From positions 37,522,995 to 37,586,994 of the forward strand of contig BTRK01000001.1 in NCBI GenBank assembly GCA_036245805.1: a stretch of DNA of 64,000 bases. The letters are read 5' to 3'. The notes beneath the pieces are model-generated. The model was given only the letters and a program-made list of their open reading frames with translations. It had not been told where the DNA came from and did no database searches. Position numbers and translations under genes: made by a program. This document shows, piece after piece, positions 24,601 to 39,300 of the stretch. How positions within the stretch are numbered: position 1 is the first letter of the stretch; every line of letters starts with the position of its first letter. Source of the DNA: Pristionchus mayeri (taxonomy: Eukaryota; Nematoda; Chromadorea; Rhabditida; Neodiplogasteridae).

Positions 24601-27600
24601 GGATTTCGCTGGTGAGAGACGGGAAAAATACACACGCTGCGACTTTACCATAACACATACGCCCGAAGCAAAGCCGCTTACGGACTTTTGAAGTTGGAAT
24701 ACCTAATTTTGAATGCTACTAGGCGAGTTCAAACAACGTTACTAGGGGGTGAAAATAGTATAGTTCCTGGATTTTATCTGTCCATCTGTATGTCTATTGA
24801 TGTGTATGATATTAAATCAATCTATCATTGCAATTATGACTTTAGGAGATCGTGAAGCTGGTGACAATGGATCTCGTGTTCACCATTGCTTCCATCCTGG
24901 TCATCGACTTCCTCCGAGGGCTCTGGATCAAATACTGCTCCTCGTGGTGGTGCTGGGACATCGAGACCACTTTCGTTAGTATTTTCGCGTCAAGTCTAAA
25001 AGTGAAATTCTTTCTTGAAAATCGATCAACATCATGGTCTATTCAGAGGGCACTAGGTCGGATGAGAACCATTCAGAGAATTATTTCAGCCCGAGTACGG
25101 AGAGTTCAAGGTGGCTGAGAACGTCCTACACATCATCAATAATCAAGTAAGCATTGCATTTTGAAAGGATGCGACATGAGAAAAAGTATGCAGAGAGAAA
25201 GAGAAACCTCACGCTTTTGCAGGCACTAGGTCGGATGAGAACCGCCTTTCATGTATCAAAGGCGGCATGACGTCACAGTTCTCATCCGACCTAGTGTCCT
25301 TTTGAATTATGACTAACTACCTCAGAATGTAGCCGGCATTGCTCAGAGGCTTTCGAGCCCATTCATTCGCATTTTCGAAATCATTATCAGACTAACCGTT
25401 GTATGTTCCAGGGATTGATCTGGCTGGGCTTCTTCTTCGCCCCTCTGCTTCCCTTCATCAACAACATCAAGCTGATTATCATCATGTACATCAGGTATCG
25501 ATCTAAGCACTCACATGTATGCATTCACTCAATCAATTAGGTTGGTGCAAAAGTTTCGCCTCAACACATTTTGCATATTTTCTTGTGAACGCATCTCATG
25601 TACCAAATGTCACTTGTGTATTATTTGAGGCAGTGTAGATCATTACAATTATAGGTTTGTACCCGATCGATACAATTGCATTCCACAGAAAAAAACAGCA
25701 ATAAATGTAAAATGACAAAATATCCATGGTTTCGGGTTTTCGGCACAAATCGTCATAAAAAATTAATGATTGCAATGCAAGCTGCGCCCTTCTAAGACTT
25801 CAATAAGGAAGGGTGGATGTTCATATTGGACACTTGCAATGGGAGTTGCGGGCTTCCTCGGATAACTAGTGAGGCGGAAAAAGCCGATTTCATCGTTGAA
25901 ATCGGCTTTTCAAAACAATAATTGCGAAATCTCTCAAATGGAAAGAAGAATCTTCATCTACTTTCTATGGTGGCATCCTTTTGATAATTACATCTGAATA
26001 TATTTCATTTGAGACCAAAAGCTCTTCCATAAAAAATTCCCTGTGAATATAATCTAAACCTGCCTAAACCATGTAATATCCACAATTCCAGAAACCGGTC
26101 CTATTTTTTTCAGGTTGTTTTATAGCTTAAACCAATGACATGTAAAAGTAGAATAGCTAGCCATCATACTTCACGAAAATAGTGCCGAAGAGGCACAAGT
26201 ATTGTTGCACGAAGAATAGCAATCAATTGCAAAGTTCATGAGAAATTGCAATTTTAAGACTTTGGCATGATATCTCATGAGTGGAACTGATTGATGTGGT
26301 GCGATGCAATGTGCGCTATGTGGAGAACACATGAGCTAATATTACACAAAAAACCACATAAGGATTGCTCAAAACCGAAGCAAGACAGAGCTCGAAAACC
26401 ATAATCGTGATTTTGAATCGAAACTTTTGCACCAACCTGATACAGGAACTTATAATAAGCAGTTACTCCATCCAGTTCTATCAAGTTGAAGAATAGTTTT
26501 TTCATCTTATGACAGACATAAATTTCGTAGAAAGAAGGGAAAATCGAGTTAAATTTTAAACAAAGTTGGAAATTGCAGAGGCTGGGCGTGCATGACGTGT
26601 AATGTGCCTGCGCGAGAGATCTTCCGGGCCAGTCGGTGAGTTTCCACAAGGGTTTCCCCTTTTGGGTACTTCGATTTTCGGGTAGGTTTCAGGCGCGTGA
26701 AATAGACTTTCATTTCGAGATGCAGGCGCCCAAAAATCAGGTGCCTGAAACGCCTGAAAGGGAAATCCTAGTTTACGCCGATGAATTATATTACATTTTC
26801 AACACAATCTATTCAACTGGCGCAACTTCCTCACCTCTTCAAGGATGCTCAGCATATTGCTCTTAACAGTTGCTCCATCCATTTCTTTCTTGCCACTCTC
26901 TCCTTGTCACTCTGGCAGAGTGAAAGAATTGGAAGAAAATCGCTCCACCACACTAGCTGATCTAAGCAGAGCTCGAGGAATACTAGGTCGGATGATCCCT
27001 AAGGAAGGATAACCACAATTAATGCCGTTTTCATAGAGTCTTCATAGTGAATAATTGTGATCATTCGACCTAGTGTCATACTCTTAAATTTCTCTTTTCT
27101 CAAAGAAGATCGATAATTCTTCCTCTTGTTATTCATGTGAAAGAACTGGGCTAAATTTTTACGCCATTTGGTTCAACTTTTCAACATCATTTCCACTTGT
27201 CTGAAATCATTGATTCGTCTACTATTCCAGCTCCTCCAACTTCTTCCTCATGATTCTTCTGATGTGGATGATGATGTGCGCGACGACAGTGGGAATCGCC
27301 CTCTCCTCCTTCACTCCCAGTGACAAATGCGGACCATTCGCGTTAGTATTGATTGATTTTTTTCGTTATGCCACTAAACGTAGAAGATTTCATATATGGG
27401 AAAAACAATGCGAAGCATTGTAACATTGGTTCACAAAAAAATTGGAAAATTGGTTCTTTCAATGGCTAAAATCTGAAATGAGAATCATTCATTGTTTCGA
27501 CTGACATTTTTGGTATCAAAATAGCATTCAAACGCATATTTTCAGTGGGAGCGAGAAGTTCTACACAGTCCTGTCAACCAAGCTGTCCTACATTTTGGGC

Positions 27601-30600
27601 GAGAAAATCACTGCTAAATTCGAGTTCGTATTTTACAATTTTCTTTCCTTCTTTCCACTACTAGGTCGGAAATGAATTGATTAGAAGACCAGGGAATATT
27701 TTAAGGTTCTGATCTTTAATTTTTTCAGAATCTTCGCAACTCCCGGCATCATCGTCCCGCTGCTCATTCTTCTACTGTGAGCTTTCTATTTAATTCGTAA
27801 CTCTAAGGTGCGATATCGCAAATTCCGTCGACAAATTTCGCAATATGTGAAGGGGAGGAATTATCGCAATTCTGCTCCGAATAGCCAATCCTATAAGGCA
27901 CCGGCAATATGAGATTTCTAAACACAAAAACCGGTTTGAAACTTCGTGGGCTGTAGCAGGGACGAGGAAGGGAGTGTAGAGAAAGAGTTACAAAGCTCTC
28001 GCATTCATTTCTCTCCCGCTAATGACGTGGGAGCGAGTCTTTCTGGCATCATGAGAAGGAAGCACAACAAGCTATTCCGGATTCAGTCTGCTGAAACCAA
28101 CTGATGGCATAGTATTGCGTTTTTAAATCTGTTGACACCATTGTTTCACCCACGATGTCCCTCTCAGGCCTACCTCTCCTATTCACTTGAGGCTCTTGAA
28201 TGTAGCATGGTATCATGTCAACAAAATTTTTTTAAATCAATAATCTTGCAGACTGGTGATCTACTTCCTCTTCTCGTTGGTTCGCGCCCTTCGCGAGGCT
28301 AACACCGACCTGAAGAAGCAGTTGGTGCACGAGAGAACGGAGGAGAAGAAGAAGATATTCGAGTTGGCAGGAGGAGCAAAGGCCAAAAAGGTCAGTCATC
28401 AATTAAAATATTACTAAACGTTAGAGTAGGTAATCATCAATTTATCGAGAAACTAGCTTTTTTAAAGCTAACCTTCGATAAGGAAAAGAAGGTAAGGCGT
28501 CATCCAACTCTGTCTTCCATTACTATTCCAGTAGAACTGAACGGTAGAGTAGGAAATCAACGTATTGAGAAACGAGTTTTTCTTACCATTTTTCTCTCAA
28601 CTCTGAAAATAATTAGGTAATGAGTTAAATAAATGTAAATATTTTATTTAAATTTTAAATCATTTTGAAAATATTAAGGAAACGGAGGCGCGCGATCGTG
28701 AAAAGCAGAAGAGCTGGATGCGAAAGCACCTGTCCAAGATCGAGGCCAAGCGACGGCAACCGTGGAGGCAGTACAATGGAGTCAGTGAATACACATTTGA
28801 AACACGTTGATATTTTGTAAAAAAATCACAGTTAGTCGGTGCGGGGCAAGTACATGATTGACTTGAATCCCTTGATAGACTGAAGAAAATATAGTCAGTG
28901 GATGGCGATGTACCTTCGCAATTGCTATGAATTCCCGCGAAATTGCTATGAATTCCTGCAAAGTTAGACTAATCACTTGTGTTTTCAGAAGGAGTACGAT
29001 CCCTCGCTGAAGGCATCCGACTCCTCTTCGTCATCTTCTTCATCATCGGAATCAGAATCCGAGACGGAGGAGCTCATCGAATTCCCACCAGCATCCTCCA
29101 CTGCGGAGACGATAGCAGTGCCCATTAGAGACATCCAGTGAGTTCGTTCGGCACTAGTTCGTATGACAGCTATGACGTCATGCCACCTCTGATATATCAG
29201 AGGCGGCATGACGCCATAGTTCTCATCCGACCTAGTGCCGTTCATTCCTTCTTTCACTTATCATGAACGCGTTCATTAAAAAACAATTAAAGTTTTCCAA
29301 TATGCAGGATAGTGACTAGTCGTGTTATCCAATGGAATCCAGTTCTATTTAGTGTTCTACAAGTTGTATGAGAATCTTCAAAATCGAAAATAATGTTCCA
29401 GATCTCCTGAGACGCCTCTGGACCGACCGATGTCCGTATCATCCAATGGCCAGATTGGCGTTAGACCGAAGAGGGAGCTGGTCCACTCGACCAGTTCACA
29501 ATTCCACAGGCGACTCTCAAGAGGTATGCTCCAGCTTTAGAAAAATCGATATTTTACTGTTTTTTTCTCGACATCTGAAAAAAATCGATAATCCTTAGTA
29601 GGCCAGCAAAGCTCGCCCTCCGTCAACTCGCTCGTCGACGTGCAGTCTGCAGTAGTAGAGGTCGCCACACCCGAGGAGATACGGTATGCACACCATCAGG
29701 ATCGATCGCGAACTGAATAAGCACGTCCTCCCCATGCAGTGTGTATATGTGTAACACAACCTACCGTATCCTTTCCTCGTTCTGTACTTGTCCAACAGAA
29801 TTACCGACCTTCTTCTCCTTTGTTGCAGTAACCAGTCACAGGAAACTACCGTAACCAACCATTCCCTGTCTGTTACAGTAACCTGCTCAAGAACATGGAC
29901 ATCGTTCCGGTGCCGCGGGCGCCTCTTCGTTCCTTCCCTCGCGACCACAGCTGGAGGTTGTGATCTACTCACAATTTCTCACTCCCTTTTATTTGGGATG
30001 ACTTCGCATCATTCTGAGTTCACACATCAATCAGTGTGAAGAGGCATTTTCTTGCGATGGCATCTCTATCCTTATTCCTTATCCTATGTTAACCGAGCTT
30101 TTGATTTGGTGTTATGCGGTGAACCTATCTAGAGTACCGTCTAGAGTAGCACTGAATCATCACTTCTCTCACGAACAATGTTACGATTCAAAGCCATGCC
30201 TGAATTTGGTAATATGGAGATATCTTATCATTTGAACCCCTCTGAGTGCTGTGTTGCAGTCATCTCTCGCGAGATCCTCACCACTCTTCCATCGTCCTTC
30301 GAGATTCCTCTCATCGATCTTCGAAGCGTAACTCGTACATTTCCCTCTACGAGTACCCCGACTCGGCACTCCCTACGTTCGTCCTCTCGTTTCTTACCCT
30401 TAATCCTTTCCTGACACTTTTTTCCGGGCACTTCTGGCGATTGCTGTGCATTTCAGTTCAGATTTCCATACAGTGAATTTCAGTGATCTTTCAATTTAAA
30501 TGCAGGATAGCTGACATAGCAGAATTTTCAGGTTGGTTCCATCCTCCAGCAAGCACGATATCAAAGTGCACCACAAGCCGGCACTCCAGAGCACGAAGGA

Positions 30601-33376
30601 GGAGGACTCGGCGAGGTGTGCTGTTGATTTTATTGATCTACTCAATGGAGTAAACAATTAATATATTTTAAAAAATCACATTTAATCTGTAAACACGCAT
30701 AAAAGAAAGGTGTTCAGCGGTCGCATTTTCAGATTCTCTGCTGATGAATCCACTCGTGAACGAAAGAAGAAGGAGAAAGAGGAGAAGAGGGAGAAGAAGG
30801 AGAAGAAGGCTGCTAAGAAGTGGGCATTTGACAAAATTCGAGAACCGATTTCACTTTCCTTCCATTTCCCAAACTTTTTCATTCGGTCTAGCTGTGTGGA
30901 GGATAGATTGTTAATATGATATTTCTTTCTAAAAAATGTCCTAATTTGTACTCGAATTGATCTCATTTATACAGGCTTCGATTCGCCCCAGAGGTATGCA
31001 AAATATTGTAAAAATTACATTTGAGACGTCTTCATAAGAACTGACTCTATATTTTGCGTGGTCTATCAATAGCCTGATTGGCCGGATAAACGCAGAATGA
31101 AGAGTAAATTCATTGGGAAGGCCGTTCCTAAATGATTTTTCGTTGTTAATCCTCTCATCGTAGTCTCCCTCTATCGTCAATTATTTATCGATTTTTCAAA
31201 TTAAAAATTAGAAAATGCAGGTTAGAGAAGGAAGCCGCCTGCCCCGACTTCCAGCCGTGGCCTTCAATCGACGAGGCAAGTACTTGTTAGCGCTCAACTT
31301 TTATGATGCATGAATTAAGTTTACAAATTTTATAGTTATAGGGTGTATAGAATGAAGAGTAAATTGCATCGTTTGTCGAACTCTAAAAATTGCTCAAACA
31401 ATTGCAGGCAAAAGAGGCGCAAAAGCAGAAGAAGATGCGGAATCCGTTCGCCTTCTTCCGACCTCAGGTCATTTGCTTGCTATGTCAATATTCAAATTGA
31501 AATTTCACTATAATGTTGTTGTAATATGAAATGCACACTATATTTGGTGATTTGATGACACATTTTGTGTGTACATGGACATGCATGCTATGCATGTCCA
31601 AACCATAGCATATGCCTTTGATGCATCAAATTCGGTATGACGTCATAATTCTCATCCGACCACGTGCCCATGTGAGCGCATCTACATGAAATTGGAACTC
31701 TGTAGACACTGCCCACAACCCCTATCGGCTCCGCCGCCCAGCCCTCTACCAGTCAATCCAGTGGTGACAAGCAGGTGCAGACTTTTGATATCAATTTTTA
31801 TTTTGGATTTCGTTGCTAATAGCAAAAGTTGCCTGATATATTCAGTAGACTTTGCCGCTGTTCTCATTAATCTTCGGATTGATATTCTCCGATTTCCCTT
31901 CATTGGCCATTATATTTTATCAATTCGCTATGCTTAGAGACCGCAAGGTGGGTGACCGAACTGCTTTGGCAGGGTCATTTGTTGGTCTAATGTATCCCTT
32001 TGGGGCTAAATCAGGCCATACTTTTTGCCGTTTGGAGATATCGTATTGTTGACCCGAGTTATGGCCCAAAAACACCTCGAAAGAATTACAACGGAAAGGG
32101 AGTCGAAATCGGGACGAGAGCGAAGTGGGCGGAGCCCGCTCTGCCTGGTTTCTCCAAAAGTTTGAGCATAGCTTCGCGCCGAGCTTGCTCGAGGATGAGA
32201 GGAAAGGCACAGGTCCTCAAGAGCGCGCGCTCTCTGCACACGCCGGGTGAGAGATAAGCGAGCAAGTAGAGAGGAAGCACCGCCCCTTTGCAGTTCCATT
32301 AGCGCACGCTCTTGAACCTTTGAAATGAAATGATTAATCGGAAAAAAATCCAAAAAATACGTTCTCGGTGTCAATCGACGCCTAAAATCAGGAACTATCC
32401 ATCGCACCATGCCCGTCTTAAGAATTGTCGTCGGAACCTTTTCATTCCCCTATCATGAACCCTAAATCGGTCTTTTTTAGATATTTCTGATTAGATAATG
32501 CATGACGGGCATCCTGTCGTTTATAGACACTAGTCAGACGTACCCAAAAATATTTTTTCCATATTTTTTGGATAAGTATTCGCTGCGTCATTTCAAGAAC
32601 CAGATTTCGACGAGCCTCTTTCTCCTCCTAAGTGGGCGGAGCCTGCGGTCTCTAGCTATGCTCTTGATTTAATCTTCGGTACATCTCGGACATTAAATGC
32701 TGTCCATGCATTACATGACAGCTCTTCTTTTGATCTTTGATCTTTACATCTTCAGGGCACCTCCTCCTCCTTCTCGGATGCTCCTCCACCACCGCCTCCC
32801 CACGGACTGCCCGACTCGAGGCGCTCTTCCGGTATGTCTATGACTCACAACGATATTTTTAAGATATCACACCACTAATATAATAAAGGCGTAAAAAACG
32901 AAGATACAAATGTAAGGTGTCGACTCTCCGATGTAGGCTGCATTATCTCACAACAACAAAAATAACAACAATAGCAAAACATTGACAACTAAAACATTTT
33001 TCAAAAAAACAAAAATATTGCAGCCTCTCCTACTCGTCGCTTCCGTATCTCAGTCTCGCCCACTCGAAATCTACGAGCAGATGAGGAAATGAAGTCAGTC
33101 AAGCGAAAGATCAAAGATCAACCGTCGATATTTCAATTTCAAAAAATGTTCACTTCTGAATGGATTGCATTACATGTCGTCAAACGTATCACGATGACGA
33201 AAAATATAAAATCAGTTCACGATAGGCTACCGAATTCCTTTTACAGTACCCTCCAGCGTCGCTTCGTGATCACGCAGGAGTCGCTGCCGTCATCGTCAGC
33301 GAACCTCTCACCGCGAGCGCCCATCGCATCCTTCGGGGACGACGACTCGCCCCGAGTTGTCGAGAAGCCGATCTGA
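11136..33376 (+). CDS. tmc-1: Transmembrane channel-like protein TMC-1
   Basis: A pore-forming subunit family of mechanosensory and ion-leak channels in the plasma membrane of sensory neurons, muscle and (in vertebrates) hair cells. I read 45 exons totalling 3984 nt in one continuous frame, 1327 aa, close to the C. elegans protein in length. The order of blocks matches TMC-1 throughout. The pre-TM1 helix reads [17 protein letters not shown] (exons 6-7), with TM1 in exon 7, [13 protein letters not shown] in exon 9 and [10 protein letters not shown] in exon 10. The TMC signature CWETVIGQ is at residues 660-667. [17 protein letters not shown] (exon 24), [15 protein letters not shown] (26), [14 protein letters not shown] (27) and the last TM with [14 protein letters not shown] (30-31) follow. 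The long cytoplasmic tail keeps VATPEEIR and RFRISVSPT near the end, which favours tmc-1 over tmc-2. The start at 11136 is the first ATG in frame; an upstream exon is possible. Introns hold three antisense genes and many transposons. Only intron 40 uses a GC donor. Confidence 0.93.
14514..14548. repeat. 35-bp palindrome in tmc-1 intron 12
   Basis: GATACCGTATACCAC meets its reverse complement (one mismatch) around a central CTAG. It lies 30 bp before the exon 13 acceptor and contains TACCGTA-type words. Confidence 0.7.
20106..29683 (+). other. tmc-1: tmc-1 exons 19-35 (extracellular loop, TMC signature, late TMs, tail start)
   Basis: Exons: 20106-20191, 20446-20533, 20608-20709, 23201-23342, 23553-23644, 24846-24974, 25090-25146, 25412-25494, 26579-26635, 27231-27341, 27546-27623, 27729-27776, 28252-28390, 28679-28780, 28989-29137, 29402-29523, 29602-29683. 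Exons 19-22 encode a Pro/Thr/Ser-rich loop before the CWETVIGQ block. Exon 33 carries a run of nine serines and an acidic stretch. Exon 35 could start three bases earlier (29599) through a tandem acceptor without changing frame. Confidence 0.88.
29879..33376 (+). other. tmc-1: tmc-1 exons 36-45 (cytoplasmic tail)
   Basis: Exons: 29879-29956, 30260-30376, 30532-30615, 30733-30819, 31221-31275, 31408-31467, 31706-31774, 32756-32831, 33024-33093, 33247-33376. Exon 39 encodes a Lys/Glu-rich probable helix, and exon 43 a Pro-rich segment with six consecutive prolines. The stop is TGA at 33374-33376. Confidence 0.82.
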
Positions 33377-36300
33377 ATACCGTAACCAGAATACCGCAAT
33401 TCCCGATCGTAAACTGGTTTGTATGAGCTGTTTCCGTAGCGCCGGTTCTGATTTAGGCATGATTTCGTATCGATTGTAGCCCTTTATTCCCTTATCAATT
33501 AGTCGTTTATCACTTGACTGATCTCTCCCGATCTCACTAAGATGCTTGTCTCTCTGCCCTGTGAACCCCTTTCTGAAGTACTTTCGAAAACCAGAATTAC
33601 TAGGAAATAAAGTGGATTTATGAAATGTTGATGTGATCCGATACTGAGAAAATCGACTCCATCGTTTATTACATTGAAAATTACAAAAAAAGTGAGGAAT
33701 CACTATGCGTGCTTCTTTCTCGTTCCTACACCAGGGAGAAGACGTGGCCAGGGTGGTTGGGATTGCTGACGGAGTCGGCCAGTTCGGCGACGACCTCCTC
33801 GATGGTCTGCCTCGCTTCGCACACCTGAGAGCTGATCTTTGATCTTACGAATAGGGATGCGCTACGGATGGCTCTTATCATAATGCGCACTCTCCCATCC
33901 GTTTGAACGACGACAAAATTCGCACTATGCAGACACACGATTTCTAGCAAAGCTTTCCCAAAGTATCACAGTTGTCAACCCGGCTCTCAGGATGAATCAA
34001 GGAAAATAGTGCCAATATAATATTGCAATGTTAGTCCGGCAAACATAGCAACTATGGGGTCGGGCGTAGGATTGCATTCAACTCACTCTGAGGGCTCTCT
34101 GCACGATAGGGCACGCGACAGGTGTGGCATAGCAAATGAACCCTGGCTTGACAACGAAGAGGACCGAGACGAACGACGTCGAGCGAGGGGCGGGGAAGGC
34201 AGTTTCCGATCCTGATAACATGGCTTTTCCCGACAAACTCGAGCATACTCGCTCAAGTTTAGAGCAAGTTTGGTTACAACTTGTACGCTCAAGTCGATTT
34301 CTCAACTTGTAAACTAGTCAATCGGATTTGTTCACAAGTTGTAAATCGACTTGAGCATAGGGGGGGAGGCACACAAGTTGCAATACTTGCTCTAAACTTG
34401 TGCGATTATACCCGAGTAAGTATCTGCATGCCATGCACGCATGCAGTGCGTGGTATATCTACTCGCTTGTGAGTACTATGAGCAGCACATAATCGATTGT
34501 TTGCACAACAGGTGATTAAACATAATTTGCTACCGATTCGGCATGCGATCACGATGAGCAGCATGCGGACGTTGAGCGAATCCAGCTGCTGCACCACCTC
34601 ATCCAGACCCATCTCCTTATTCGAGCACACCTGAATGAACTTCTTGTAAATATACAAATAGTTAATGAATATTGTTATTTCTAAAAAAATATTTTAAAAT
34701 AAGCTTATAAGACATAGACAATGTCAAATAGAGCGTACGTTGCAGGGCCCTTCAGTGAGCATCCTCAGGACTCCCAAACTATCGACAAACATTCTTCCAT
34801 GGCAGCTGAGGAAGACAACGTGCGGAATCGAGGGGAAGGGCGAGAGATGGGCGCTGGCAGAGGGCAGAAACTGAAAATTATTGAAGTACTATATTTTTTT
34901 AACAAAAAGAAGAAGTAGTGACGATTTCTGAGAAATAACCAAATAATTAGTAAGCTTTCGAGAGTTTTATAATGTAAATTATTCAATATGTATTTACCGC
35001 AGTCGGGCACGCGACAAGCTGCCGAGCCCCGTCCGCGAAGCGGCCGTACGACCTGTCCTGAAGAGAGGAATAGTCTGATTCTCTCCAAACCACAAGCTAT
35101 CTCGTCGATCAGAGTGAGCGAGAGAGTGCATGGCATAATGAGAGCGAGGACATTGCTCCCTGAAGACAATGCAGTTTTGAAGAAAAATCTAGATACCCGT
35201 TGAAAACGAACTTGAAACTGCCTCTACATAGAAAATGAAAATCAGATGCTTCCAAGATTGTTTCGATGTGTGTTTAGGCCCTGGATCAAGCACAAGGCAT
35301 AAATCAAATGTTAAAATATGCAAAAAAAATTTCAATAGAAACATTTAAAATAAGGTTCTTGCTTGCATAGCATTGAGAAAAATATATTTTACCATTCTTG
35401 GACGATCCATTGATTTGGAGAAGAGATGGAATACTCGGAAGTGGGTGAGCCTAACGGGGTCACGCTCGGCAGCACGGGCTTGCTCTCTAGCCTCGAGAAT
35501 CGTGATTTTCTGCAATTACCTGCTATTTACTGATTTCGAGGCACTTACTCTGTTTTTGGACACTCCTCTCTCACTCTTCTAGCGCACTCATTTCTAGGTG
35601 TTTCCCCCGGTTTTCGGCTGCTCAACCACTCAATGGGAAGGCCTGGGAAATGAGAGGGGTGGTCGGAAACCAAAGCAGTGCCGCTTTCGGAATATTCCCT
35701 GCAGCCACCGGAGTATCGCATTCATGTGAGAGAAACTATGTCCGTTGTTATAACGAAAAATATAATTGAGAAAGCAGGATCGGTAATATCACCTGACGAG
35801 CTCGCTCGCTCTCTCGCTGGACGTAGTCCATCATGAGCTCCTGAGCGTGGGCGAAGGCGAAGAGAAGAGAGGCGAACATTGTCCTGACATGATAGGTTCA
35901 GTATTCATATATTTCAATTTATCGTTCACCGGCACTAGGTCTCCTGTCTCTCATACGGTATACTCTGAGAACATTTCAGCCTGCCCTCATCGATTGATTC
36001 CTTCCGTCCTGTGGCGGGGATATTGTTCATAACTCGCCACGGCACTAGGCTGGATGATAACTGTGACGTCATTGCGCCCCTTTGATATATCAAGGCGGCA
36101 TGACGTCATGGTTCTCATCAGACACCCTCTCGAAGCGAAGAATGTGAATAGTGAAAAATACAATGCAAATATATTCAGAATGCTGAAAAAAACAACAAAA
36201 AAACTAACACAACCGAACGACGCCGCGAGAAGAGGGAAGAATGCGAACCGATTGAGGATTAGCACGTTCCGTAATGCAAATTAATGCAATCAAGGCAGTC

Positions 36301-39300
36301 ACGAATACTACTGCTTTCTATGAGACTACCATAATATACCGTTTCGTATCCCTCTGATGCCATGAGCATCCAGTAGTGACAAAAGTGAGAGAACAAGGAG
36401 AAGATCGCAGACCAATCCCATCCCCTCCCATTCCCTTTCATTTCATTCATTCCCCTCCATCCCATCCCATCCCCTACCCCAACCAAGAAGATACAAGCAA
36501 CGACAGTATGCCTCAATTTATTTATCATTGATCAAGTAGAGTCGGGAGGCTAAAGAGTACGGTATCAGGGAGAGATCAATATATTTATCAATATATTTTT
36601 TTGATTAAGAGAGATAGCAGGAGGTGGCGGAGACTCGATAGAGCAGACACGGAATCGCGAGCCGGTGACCGAAGACCGCTTACGGGCCCATGTAGCACGA
36701 CTGATCGGTGCGGGGCTTGGTCACACCGGGAGGGTTCGACGAGCCTGCAAGCGAAAGACGTTAATATACGGTCACATGGGTACTGTAGGGGAGAAAAAGA
36801 GGCAGGTATGGTAGCAACACAGGTATGGTAATTGGAGGGAGACCCTACACTAACTAACCACTCAGATGGTATTGCAAGTGCATTATCGTCATGTCTAAAG
36901 TTTTCATAGCCAGAGGGACCAGGGTGGGAACTCTGGGTCCGGTACCACGAAAGAAAATAATACCGATGGCAGAAGAGTCAGTTACTGAAGGGTCCTCCTG
37001 AAGTATCTATCAAAGTAAAAGAAAGAAGCTAGTAGTTAGTGAGAGAAGCCAGTGAGCAATAATGGAGTAACTAACTAAATATGGGATTATAAGGATAATG
37101 GACTAATAGAGCGCATACTATTGCCAAGGTAGCTAGAGCAATATTCATGGTGATATCGTGCGCCAGAAGTGGAGTGGGACTACCGAGTGCTGAGTGCCAG
37201 CGTAAGGAGTGGAAGGTACCGTGTCACACGAATAGAGAGATTAGCTTCTGTTCTAGAAACATCGTATCCTACGGGGAATGGGAAAAAGATACTGTAAACT
37301 AGAGTTCCAAAATCAGGTATTCATCTTTTCATTTCCCACTCTCGACCGGTTGAGCGGCGAGAGAGTGTGGGAAATGAAGAGATGAATACCTGACTTTGGA
37401 ACTCTACTGTAAACTAAGGGTGGAGGGGGATTACAGGGTGAGCAGGTCATGGCAAAACTATACCTCATCCTGTTGAAGGTGTCGTCGTTGAGGGCGTTGT
37501 TGAGGCGCCGAGGATCCTCCCAGGCTGCCTGTCCTGCAAAGATGAAAGATCAATAATTTCACTATTCTTGAGAGATTCTAGAGTATTCTAGAGACTAGAC
37601 AAAGATCTACCTAATGATCAGAGAGGGTCACATACCGTCGTATCCATCGATTGATTCTTCAGATCTCTTCCTCTTCTTCAGATCCGATCGGAGCGGCTAG
37701 CCAGTGCGAAGAACAAGAAGATCGCAGACCAGCCCCATCCCCTCCAATCCCATTCAATCCCCTCCATCGCATCCCACCCCTTACCCAACCATTGCTAAGA
37801 AGGCACAAGTAACAACACTATGCCTCCAGATCTTTATCATTGATCAGGAGGAGGGGTCGGGAGGCGGAAAGAGTACGGTATCAGGGGGGATACGGTAGGG
37901 ATAGCAGGAGGTGGCGGAGACTCGATAGAGCAGACACGGAAGGGCGAGCCGACGACCGAAGACCGCTTACGGGCCCATGTAGCACGACTGGTCGGTGCAG
38001 GGCTTGGTCACGCCGGGAGGGTTCGACGAACCTGCAAGCGAAAGACGTTAATATACGGTCAATATGGGTACTGTAGCAGGTATGGGATACTAGACAAACT
38101 TCAGTAATGCACTATCAAAGGAGCGAGCTACCGTACCCTGAACGTGGAGGGAGGGATACCGTAACGAAAAGGAAGAGGTGCCAACACCTAGAGGAACCAA
38201 GAGGTGCAAACACTAACACCTAAAGATGTACAGGGAGAGGTACAGTAACTTAAGGTTGAGGTTGAGGGAAGGGTACCGTAACCAAGAGGTGGATGGAGGG
38301 GTACCGTCCATGAAGGTGGGGGGATGGATACCGAAACGAAAAGGAGGGTACCGTAACCTAGAGGTGGAGTGAGGGTTACCCTATTCTAGAGGGGGGGGGG
38401 GGGGGGTACTGGCTGGGGAAAGGGGAAAGGGGAGGGGCAGGTCATGGCAAAACTCTACCTCCTCCTCCAGATCCGAATCCGCCGCTGCCGGCGGAAGGCT
38501 GGCCCCAGGCGTACTCCTCTCTGCAAAGATCCAAGATCAGTCGGGATACTGTAGGGGGAGGAGCACCTACACCGAGTATCCGAGGATCTCGGCCGTGATC
38601 TAGAGGGCGGGGGAGGGTACCGTACCTGGAGTATCCTCCTCCTCCTCCTCCAGAGCCGCTGCAGGGCGCTCCCATGTAGGCGGACTTGTCCATAGCGAGT
38701 GGTGACGATCCGAGACTGATCTGATTGGAGGAGCGAGGAGGGGGGTTTATATAGGCAGAGGAGGGGGTCGATGAATAGCATTAGCGAGATGCTAATGGAG
38801 AGATTGAGAGAGAGATTAATAGGATTATGGAAAATGAGTTGTTTATTCATTCGGAGATTATGGAAAATGAGTTGATTTTGTGGGGAAAGATGCAAAGGAC
38901 ACGTAAGTGAGTCAGAGATCACCGATTTCGATCGCGTTTTCGATGATCTACCTTTCTTTTGATAGCGCGTTCGAGGAGTTGCATCCTGCCGCCGTACTAG
39001 ATAGATAGATAGATAGGTAGATTTTATACATGTCAAGGCATGTGGGGGTGTAAGGTAAGGGAAGGACTCTGGCGCCTTCTGCCATCGACGAGGGGGGGGG
39101 GTGGGAAGGGGTTGGATCTTTGGACTCATTCATCTTCTTTTGAATCGTTCGTTGTCACTTGACACATCTCTCTTGAGCATGTGGAAAGTTTCGCATGAAC
39201 TAAATGAAGGTCATAGTAAAGTGAGAGAGTGTGGAAAACGAGGAGAGTCCCTCTCACTTTCCCACACTCTCTCGCTTTACTATGACCTCCATTTAGTACC